Origin: Chamaea fasciata
Taxonomy: Eukaryota; Chordata; Aves; Passeriformes; Sylviidae
NCBI GenBank assembly: GCA_029207755.1
Contig: JARCOQ010000098.1
Span: forward strand, 1 to 64,000
Direction of reading: 5' to 3'
DNA: 64,000 bases
The position numbers and the translations under genes were made by a program. This document shows positions 54,301 through 64,000 of this stretch, one piece after another. Below the pieces are notes generated by a model. That model was not told the DNA's origin. It saw only the letters and a list, made by a program, of their open reading frames with translations, and did no database searches. Numbering within the stretch: the first letter of the stretch is position 1; every line of letters begins with the position of its first letter.

Positions 54301-55586
54301 TTTACCCAGCCAGTGTTTAAAATGCCCATATTACCTGATATCTGCAGCCATTTTAAGAAGGGGAAGTACTGGGAGCAAAGTCCCTCATGGATTCCATGCA
54401 GAATTGCAAATTCCTCTGTTTGGGTGCAGAAAACTGTCTTTGCTAAGGTGACTAACTTAAATTTTTCCACATTTAATTTCACTGTTCCTCCTACATCCAG
54501 CATACTGTCAGAACGAGAGAAAACTGCATTCTACCCTAAGTGCAATTGCTACATTAGACAATTCTTTCAAATGCTGGTTTTGTTGAGCATCCTAGTAATT
54601 GTCCTATCTCAAAGACTGGCTTAATCCGTTCTGAAAACAGCTTCTCCTTTATGCTTTTAGAATTACTAAATTTTTTAAGTAATTAACATTTTCCCTCTGA
54701 CTAATTCTGTTGGTGGACATCAGCAATTTGAAGCTGTCCACACAATTCACTTGCTTTGTTCTCTGCACTATCCAAGACTGACATTTAGGTTTAGTTTGTA
54801 GGAGGTTTAAACCCATCACTCGCCACGAAATCCAAATCAGTGATTTCAATAATGCCTGAAACACCAAGGAATTTGGGAAAGGACAGGAAGGCACTCCCAC
54901 ACTTTAAGGGACAGGAGAGAAAGCTTTAAGCAGTTTCTCAAGCATTCCCCCCTTTCTGACCAGTGACATTTGGTCTTGCTTGCTCTATGCTGGGTATTTC
55001 TCCTGGGCATTTCTGTAGGAATGGGCACTGCTCCAGTGAGAATAAATGCACAGCTGAGTGTCATTGATTCACTGATTTGTAAACATCTAAAGCAGGTATT
55101 GAACCACTGTCTGACTGGAGAAAAACAGCCTGTGGATCAGAAACAGCAATTAATTACCAAGACTTTTTTTGCTGAATTGTGCATACAAAAAAACCCCCTG
55201 AAAGATTCAATCAAATTCATTTTACTGTAAACCTTTCAAAGATGAACGAAAAGCCTCTTGGTCCATTTGAAAACACACGGATAACTGTGCTTTCTTTTAG
55301 AGTATCACAAAATTACAAAAGTTGCCAGAGGAAGTAAGAAAACAGTAACAAAACCCACCACAGATAAAACTTCACAAATCTCAATTCCAAGACACTGACA
55401 GAAATGGTTTATATCTAGCGCTGCTACTGAAGGCTCATTTGCAAAAATTGTGACCACAAAATGCATCACAAATTGGTTTTCTACCTCATTACTGCTGATT
55501 ACTAGGTAATACAATATTAATGGTACTTTTTCAACATCTACTTTTTCTCAAGGTGCATAAATCTCTGTAAAATTGCTTTATCTTAC
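48303..55586. other. AT-rich noncoding sequence
   Basis: About 7.3 kb with only short ORFs. I found no domain-like ORF, tRNA/rRNA gene or recognised repeat; one weak exon-like piece near 53.5 kb was rejected. It could be intronic. Confidence 0.5.
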
Positions 55587-55757
55587 TTTCCAAAAATTTG
55601 AAAGGCTGGTCTTCAGATGTTTGAACAGCAATCTTTCCACCACAGGGCAGCACACTTCCTTTTAATATAAGTAACACACTCATCAGATCATTTTCACCTC
55701 CTGATACAAAATCAGATGCACTCCCCAAAGAGGAAAATGATTCTCCAGCTTCTATAC
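55587..55757 (-). CDS. Candidate internal exon, unrecognised
   Basis: 171 bp between acceptor tatacttcag and donor GTAAGA, phase 1 in and phase 1 out. It encodes 56 residues including SASDFVSGGENDLMSVLLIL and LPCGGKIAV. It looks protein-like in an otherwise AT-rich, stop-dense region. Family unknown. It would be preceded by the candidate at 59,160-59,318, whose end phase matches. Confidence 0.35.
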
Positions 55758-58700
55758 CTGAAGTATATTTACAAATTATTTACGAGTGTGACCAGATTGT
55801 ACCATGTCCCTTCCTAAGAGCTTCTAAAACACACAGTGAATCCAAAGGAAGCAAAACAAGATTTCTAAAGCAGTTGAGTCAACTTTCATAGAAGCTATTT
55901 TTTTTATGCAGAAATACAAATACTTTTTAGAAACCAGCAAGGGTATTGATGTTACCAACACAGAGCACATGGTTTGGTGTGACTTTTATGAATTTACAGC
56001 CTAAACTACTACTACCACTTCGGCATCTGGCTGATATACTTCTCTCCACTAAACATGACTGTCTGCGAAGAGAAAAAAGTTAAACAGACTGTTTCCCTGA
56101 GGTTCTCAAGAAACCTTACTTCAAAAGGATAAGCAACTGAAGGTATTTTGTCAGCAGCAGCTCCCTCAGAAGTGCCCATTTTCCTGAGCAGGGGATATTT
56201 GTCAAGAAAGCAAACTGCACAGCCAGAGCAGGGAGCAGTTCAGTCACACCATCAATAGAGTAAGGATGAGAGACCCAGTGCTTTGGTACCAAAGCCCATC
56301 AGCCCAGTGAGAATCTGCATGAAGCACAACTGTCAGTGCTGACCGGGACATGAACTGAACAGGGCTGCCTTTCACTGCTCTTTCCTTACCATAGTTATTA
56401 TACCCGCAAGTGAAAGGTTTTACACGTTATACAACCTACCCAAAAGAGTACCTCCCTGCAATGAAGCAAAACATGAAAAACTGTTCTCACTATAGTACTG
56501 CAAGGGAGGAGAAACATATCCCTAAAAGCTCTCTCCGACCTCCTTCTTTTGCAAGCTTATATTGGGATGGGGCAGGAACAATACCTAACCAAATGCTATG
56601 AAGGATCTTTTCAGACAAAAAGGTAAACTTTGTCAATACCAGACAGAGAAGTTCAGACAGACCTTTTGAGCAAGAAGTAGAAATTTAACGGTAAATGCCA
56701 CCACTACATCTACTTTCAGATGAGGGTATTCATTGAGAATTTAACAGAAAAATAGATTTCAAAGACAATAAACCATAATCCTTAGCTCTAGACAAACTGC
56801 CCACAGTACCAAGACATGGCTCAATTCAAGTGACTTTGAGCAAAAAGCTCCTTTGAATGAGGCGCATGAAAGGCTTGACCTCAATTTTGCATTTCACAAG
56901 GCAGGTTATTTTTCAGAACATCAAATAACCAACCAAAATACGGGTCAGTTGTTTGACCAGACTATGTTTAGTGAATGAAATCCAACAGCTCAATTACAAC
57001 TTAGCAAACTCAAGCCATTTAATTCCAAAATCCTAAATCATGCTGTACATCTATGAATTGCAAAACTGCACAAGGTCAGGAGCTCTCTTCTGATCCTTGG
57101 CCACTCGGAAGAAGGGAATTGCCGAGAACACCTACTGAACAGTACAAAATTGGAGCACTGTTTTCTTTTGCAAGCACACCATTCTCTCTCTTGTCTCACT
57201 GATGGCAACGAGCTTATTTCAATCAACATGTTTTCTTAAACACTTAAAAGATGAAGAAAAAAACTTATTGCTCATGCTCTGAAGATACTATCATTCATTA
57301 CTGCCACAAGACAGCCTGAACTCCAATACAGTCATTAACAAAGTGGCCAACTTGCACGGAGAGTGAATTTTACAAGAGTGGAAGGACTGAAACCAGAGAA
57401 ATGACTTGAAGTGCTGCCTAATCTGCCCCTAGAGCTAGAGAAAAGCAGAGAGTATTTGAGCCTGAATGCTCTCACTGTGTCATTCGTGGCTTCAGGCAGT
57501 CCACACAAAGTTGAGATTTGAATTTGGGAGTCAGCAAACAGGATTCAAGGCTTTGTATCTACAGGTGGTCTCAGAGCTCTGAGATTTGACTTTCTTTAAA
57601 AGATATTCAAGAACTAAAAAGACGCAACAAAACTCAACTTACGACAACTTTCAAAGTTTTCCTTTACCCTACATTTGCCTGGTCATTAAACCTGGAAGAG
57701 GATTTAGATTTATTTCCGCTCTCTTAGAACTATAAATGCTTACACCAGCCAGGTTAGCGTCCAATTTCTATTCATAGCATTCTGAATGATAATGATGACT
57801 TTCTTTTTACATTTATTGTAATACTTAAATGGACAGAAGTAGTGGTGATGCATAGTTTTGGCTTTGTCAATTCAGCCGAGAGTGTCTTATGGATTTCATT
57901 AAAATTCTACTACAAAAGCTCTAAGCTTTTGATGTATTGGCAATGCAGAAATATCACCTTTTATTCATTTAATTGTGTAACCACCTCAACCCAAAAGTAT
58001 CTTTACCCACAATCTGCTTGGTCATTCCATCACAACTATTAAGGACAACGGAGCAACCTGTTCCCATAAAGCACAAAGATTAACAAATGTTCGGTTGGGG
58101 ATTTTTTTTGGCCCGACACACAAAAAAGTGCACATTTTCAACACATCTTTTGGGCAGAATGTGGTTGGTCATGGAGAATAACAGGAGGCCCATCCCTGAT
58201 CAAACATGATAGCAAGAATTGTATTCAGACTAAAAACATTATTCTGCCATTGGAAAGAGGATTATTGGAAACAATACTGAGAGTCACTGCAATGAAAGAC
58301 AAACAGGGATTGAAGGGGAAAAGTGTAGGTTACCATAACTGAGCAACTCTTCCTCATCACTAGTTTTTACGTTGAGTTGCTTACTTTACAGCACAAAGAC
58401 TAATAAACAAACTTAAAAATATCCTAAGTTGATGACTGATACGTAACGGTGATTCCATAATCCATTCAACCAAGATTTCAAAGATGGAAAAATAGTACGT
58501 AACGGTCAAGTGGAACAACCTTTTAACAGAACTGACAGGAGCTACTTTGCCCTCCTATCTTGTATCATTTCAGAGTTAGAGAAACCAGAAAAAGCAATAA
58601 GAAAAGCAAAACACAAGTTGTCAGAGTAGCTGCCCATCAAATTCGAATCAATTGAGTGATTATAAATTATGAAACAATAGGTCTGTAATTGCTCATAGGG

Positions 58701-59159
58701 GTCTTTTGCTCTTGACTGTGGCTCAATCAAGATCAGCCAAACACTTACTAATGCTCTGCTTCTTCAGCTCTAACTCTGCAACCACCTGTGCTCATTTATC
58801 CTTAAACCAGATACACTGCCAAAGAAAAGTCTGACTGATCACAAGTTTAAGTCATTAGTACCAGCTGTATAAATAGCTTGTGTATATGCTTGTAATGATC
58901 AGAAGAAAATATCGCTCAGCTTCAAAGATATAGCACACAATGATCTGCATTTCTGGATTCTGTCTACAAACAAATTATTTGTTTGGTGCTCTAAGCAATG
59001 AGTTCTTGTTCCTGGAAATGCTATTCTACATGGGGGAATTCTTCGTCCTAATATTTTCACCCCTTTGATGGGAGGCTTCTATTCATAGGTTTTTGGGGGG
59101 TTTTTTGTAAACGTACATGGAGTTTGCTTGTTTGGATAGGTTTTGTTATCTTTGTGTAC
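55758..59159. other. AT-rich noncoding sequence
   Basis: No supported gene or repeat; intronic if the flanking candidate exons are real. Confidence 0.45.
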
Positions 59160-59318
59160 TTAAGAGCAATTTTAAAACATTCCCATCCGAAGAAGTGTCA
59201 TACAACAAAATAGGATTTGAAAGGTTACAAGATCCTCTGTTCTGACTATTACTTTCTGAAACTATTCCAGCAGTGCTTTCACTGGAATATTTCCTTAGTA
59301 CTGATAGTGTTCTTGTGG
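59160..59318 (-). CDS. Candidate internal exon, unrecognised
   Basis: 159 bp after acceptor tttgttttaatag. Ser/Asn-rich, ending DTSSDGNVLKLLL. The donor (GTACAC) is poor; unspliced, the frame stops at 59,146. Its end phase (1) fits the start of the exon at 55,757. Low confidence. Confidence 0.28.
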
Positions 59319-62300
59319 CTATTAAAACAAAGCACACAGGATACAATGCCTTCCCATCATTCATGATGTTCAGTCATGCTCTAAACATTCCTGCCCATTC
59401 ACAAGGAGCTCTCACGAGCCACTGGGACATTTCCCACTGCTCCTTACTTACCCCTGATGCCTTCATGTCTTCTAAACACTCCCAACATTTAATGCTTTTT
59501 ACAGCACTTCTGTCAACATCCAAGTTCCATATTTGTATTTAAAGTCATTTTCACCTTCCTTAATATGGAGTTTTCCAACTGACACATCTGTAAGTGCGCA
59601 CTCTCCTGTTTAACTACTGGTCACCACAAATATTTAAAGGAATTCAGGCATGCTTTCTTCAGCAATCCCTTGAAAAGAAGAAACCTGGATTATCAGTCAC
59701 AGGCTACAAAATGGCACTGATGATCTGGCTCAGCACTGTGCCCTGAAGGCTGTTGCAGGCAGAGTAGTTCAGCAGCAAGATCATCGCCCCTTTCTACATT
59801 ATCTGGAAATATTTCTTTAGCTCAACAGGGAGACAAGCTACACCAAAAATCCACACCTTTTTGCCTATTTTCATTGTTTGTCTAACGGTTCTTTTGGTGG
59901 CTCTTCCCCAGCATAACACCTAAATTCCACAAATACGGGAATTCTATTTCAAACTGCACCCACTTCTCCTCATACCACATTGCTCCATATTCAGTAAAGC
60001 AAATGAAGTTCTGATGTATTTGAAACAAGACCACTGCCTGCAGGAGCTGTACTAGGGTACTACTGCTGCCTAAGAGAATCCAAAACTCCCTCAGAATAAT
60101 GTCACTGCCCAAAAATACCTGGATTCCACTCAAATCTTCCCTAACACGTTACCAAGCCCTACAAGATCAGATGCTACTTAGATGTGAACGTTCCAGCGTG
60201 TTGCTCATTGCTCAAATTGTGACTGAACTTCAATCACAATTGAATTGGAGTGTTTTCAAACCTCAATTTCCTCACTCGTATTTCCATAGAGAAATTTCAT
60301 TTCTGCTGGAATCTACTACATTTTTTCCAAAGGCAGATAGAATACTGGTTCCAACCAACTTGGAGCTGCAGTAAAGAAAAACACTGGAAATACTTTAAGC
60401 AACTGCAGATGGCCTTCAGGACTTGTGGACAAATGCTCCTGGATCATTCAAGGAAGTACATTAATTCAAGACCACTGGAAAAAGGTACCAGTTAAAATGT
60501 CTGCCATCTCTCCTTGCACTCACCAGGTGTATGTTTGGTGGCTGCTTGCTTGACTTCAGCGCAAGGAAGAGTTGGCATTTTTAATTTACAAGCTGCAGGT
60601 AAACTTTGAAGATGTTACTTGCTGCTGGCAATATTGGCTGTTAAATTTGCTCTCTTCATACCTGCTTCTTTCTTCTCCACCTTGCCCCACACAGGGGAAA
60701 AAAACCAAAAAAACCTACCTAGGTGCTCTTCAGAGAGGAGAGACTAAATCACAAACACTTCAGGGCAGGAAGCTTGAACAGCTGAAGCTCTTATTTGCAA
60801 GTTCTGTAAATGCCATTTCATACAACTCGATATATTCGCCACCCCACCTTTTCCACAGGCAAACACTGCATCCGTCCCTCCACCCCTGAAGCCCACCAGG
60901 GGCACTCCGGTATCTCTGCCACCATCTTGAGGAGCAACAGACTCTGAAACATAAGTTTTAAGGAAACTGACAATTATACACACAGCATACGCTGTTTGCC
61001 TCTGCAAGTCACAGCCAACATTTCTATTCTTTCCTCCAACAATAAATTTAAAGTGTGTACTACATTTATATAAGAAGAATATATAACCCAAGAGCGCCGA
61101 CTGCAGCCCCACAAAGCCACCAAAAGTTTATTTGGTCTCGCAAAAGAAGGCAAGCACCTTTCAGAGGCATCACCATTTCCTTCTCTCCTGGATACAGAGC
61201 CCTTCAGGCAGATTTGGCACACACGCTTGCAGTAAGAGGACAAGATGGAGCAATTCTGTCAGTGCAGCAGATTAAAAAAACCTGCCACCAAGAGGCTTTA
61301 TTCCAAAGGCAATTCTCCTCTGATTCACAAAAGGTCTGCCTACCATACAGCCAAGCAGAGGCTCCCAGATGGTGCTGGCAAAGCAATCTCCCCTTTCTCC
61401 CAACAGCACAGCAGCATGTTGATGTCTAGAAAAAATATTTCCAGTCCTGATCCCTTTGCTGTCAGTTCTGTAACATGCACTGCCCTGATTAAATAAATAA
61501 AAGCCTATCAACCACCAGCAGTTTCAAGACTTACATGAAGCTCTCCTACTCTTAGGGGAAAAACCCCATGAAGTCAGCATTTAAAACCAAGAGAAAGTGC
61601 TTGGAATTATATCTCTTTCTTAATGACAGTCCCACTATTCCCTAAAGTTTGGGGAAGTTCTTTAAAGCAGCAACATTTTTGGCCAGGTGATCAATAGTTT
61701 GCTCCAGTACGAGACAGGACTAATACTGGACAGGGACCTCTAAAGTCACCAGAAACCAGCAGATTGCAGTTGGCTTCTCTCACAGACACACCTCTAAGCG
61801 ATCTTGGCTCCCAGTTCCAGTCTCCTCCACCCTGGCATCCACACATGAACAAATGGACTAAGCAGCATTGCTCAAATCCTGCTGCACTTGCTTAACCTCC
61901 ATAAGATTTCCCAAGAGAGCTTTACTTTGTGTCACTTCTGCTCTCCTTCAATCCTGCAGCTCTTCTGCAAGTTTCTGCTCAAGACCTAGCACAGACTACT
62001 CAAGAAATCAGCACACAGGAACTCAGAAATATTTCAACAATTAAGCTTTCTTCTAGAGTAGAACCAACCATATAAATCATACAATTAGAATATTTCACTG
62101 ACTTTAATTTTAAACTTTAAAAAAAATCCACACTAACAAAAGGACCTTAATACATTGATAAAGTATTTACCAGGTCAATGAATAAAAAGGTTGAAGTTTC
62201 TCTCAAAGGAAAAAAAAAAAAAAAAAACAACAATAAAAAGAAAGTAAAACAACCAAACAAGTCTAGGTGGGAGATAACAGGCACAGCACCCTGTGTCACA

Positions 62301-64000
62301 TTTTCTGTCTTGAAGAAAAAATAATGGGGACGTTTGGGCAAGTATTTATCAGAACAAAGCCTACAGTGGCCCCTGAGGATAAAGTCAAATTTTTCAATGC
62401 CAGCTAGTCAGTAACTCATTGTGACTGTTAAAAAACTGAACTCAAGGACACTGGCAAAAGTAAGATTTGAGAACTGTAGATATACTATCAAATTTCTACC
62501 ATGTGAAACCTATTTTGATGGCCACAACCAGCAAGACACATTCCCTAATGCACACATTTGTCATACTCAGGTTTGTTACACTGGGTAAATTAAAGTGACC
62601 CTGCAGAAAAACTGGTTTGCAAAGACAGCAGACAAGAAAAATTTAGAGGCCACAAAGAGCAGAAGAGGAAAAACTGAACCACCACTTGCTAATGATAGTT
62701 CAGTTCCTGCACTTGTGGATGCAGACCCAGCCAAGCCACCAGAAGGTGAATGAAAAATCTGAACGCACAATTGAGCAAACCTTCAAAAAATATCTATCAC
62801 TTAAGAGGCCAATTTCATGTGCACATGATGCTGAAAATTTAGAAGAATCAAAATAATTGAATACTGAAGCAGGAGGATAAGAGTCCATACCATTGACACA
62901 AGATCATTTTTTCCTCTTAAAACAATGGGAGAAATGTCTTGTATTAAAACAATTGTTTTCTTTAGGACTTCTAACTTGCACTAAATATTAACCTTCCTAA
63001 AACTGCAATGGCAAACCCAAATTAAAAAAAAAAACTTGGGACAAGAAAAAACAGTGATATATATGAACACAGTTCAACAGATCTCCATAGACACTCTTAC
63101 GTTTCAGAATTGAGTTCATCTTGACTATCCACACACATTAATCTGAAATCCCAGCTTTAGTCTTTCATACAAGTTCTACTTCTCAGTATTTTTAATGAGG
63201 AACTAAGATCTTGATAAAGCCATTCATTTCATTGTATCCGAAAGTCCTTTGCCTGCTGTACATTTTCTCTGCAGCTGTAGGCATGCATGAGGATGCCTAG
63301 CATGTGCATCTGCGTATTTCTATTTACACTAGGAGTGCTTAAATATTCATCTGCAGTTATGTATTTATGTACACAGCTAAAACCACACAGCTATGTTAGA
63401 TCTGATGTATTTTAATGGGGGTCAAACCTTCAATCCATGCTGGGATTTTCTGCTATTTAAGAGAAACAGGCTGTGGAGCATTTGACCTTTTTCTCCAAGA
63501 GCAAGATAAAACGTCCCAGATGTGCCAAATTCTCAAATGCATTGTTTGTATCTCTTGTAAGAACAAGTCTCCAGGCACCTGAGCAAAGATAACCCACCTT
63601 ACATGGATACCTCACAGACTGGCAGCAAAGTGCTGTCATCTTACCAACCAATATTAAAAGCAGGCTACTGCATGAGGCTGCCAGAGAGGCTTAGGCAGTG
63701 CTGTTACATCTCACATTTCCCACTCGGTTTGCTACAAGAAGCAGCAAAAAACAGTTTCTTTGGCTCACCAATATCAATAGGAAAAGAGCAAGTGCTTTCC
63801 ATAAAGAAGGATTCTCACCTGACACCAGGAGCCCCCTGGAATCTTGGATACAATCAAGCTCTATGAAATACACTGCTGATACACCTTGCAGATAAGACAG
63901 AATTTTACACCAATCTCAGTTTCCCATCTTAATATTTTCTCTTTGCTGTGACAGGTAATTATGCAGAGCAGGACAGCCCTCTGAATCGCAGTCTTGGAAA
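59319..64000. other. AT-rich noncoding sequence to window end
   Basis: Short ORFs only. A poly-A run lies at about 62,211-62,227. No gene, RNA or recognised repeat that I can support. Confidence 0.5.

Noticed and set aside
62576..62888. Two overlapping minus-strand ORFs that look like one frameshifted exon
   Set aside because: No convincing acceptor or donor and no recognisable family.

Overview
The window looks like bird nuclear DNA, most likely from a songbird (passerine). The grounds are CR1 LINE fragments, avian-type endogenous retroviruses (ERVs), and PAK3-like and HSF5-like genes, which I recall as belonging to expanded families in finches. The dense satellite and ERV content suggests a heterochromatic or sex-linked region or a dot chromosome. 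That placement is inference.

Layout. 1-12,662: about 85 copies of a GC- and CpG-rich 148-bp satellite, very uniform to about 11.3 kb and then visibly decayed. The decayed edge runs into the truncated 5' LTR of an env-less ERV-L-like provirus (12,660-19,173). This provirus has a tRNA-Lys-type primer site, a hydrophobic leader ORF, gag, pro-pol and integrase, all in one reading frame and separated by stop codons. Its 3' LTR abuts a second, heavily deleted ERV that keeps gag, RT and env pieces and a 3' LTR (19,174-23,400). 23.4-29.4 kb is non-genic: a CR1 3' end, two minisatellites and GC-rich sequence.

29,486-40,316 (minus strand) is the main cellular gene. I could define 14 exons with consensus or near-consensus splice sites and matching phases. 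They encode a predicted 618-residue protein: an N-terminal membrane segment, a coiled coil and a complete PAK-type kinase domain with no visible CRIB (p21-binding) motif. The join between the coiled-coil part (exons 1-5) and the kinase part (exons 6-14) is inferred from splice phase and could instead be two adjacent genes.

40.3-46 kb holds a possible promoter, AT-rich repeats, a possible solo LTR and a long poly-A tract. At 46,061 on the plus strand there is an HSF5-like DNA-binding-domain gene directly behind a (GAGCC)n array. 47.0-48.0 kb is an 83-bp minisatellite with an internal inversion, followed by 74 consecutive T and a CR1 scrap. 48.3-64 kb is AT-rich with no clear gene; two phase-compatible minus-strand exon candidates (55.6 and 59.2 kb) may belong to a gene extending beyond the window.

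The two host genes are divergently oriented, kinase leftwards and HSF rightwards, with about 5.7 kb between their start codons. Nothing here is bacterial, and there is no CRISPR, operon or tRNA/rRNA gene that I can support.
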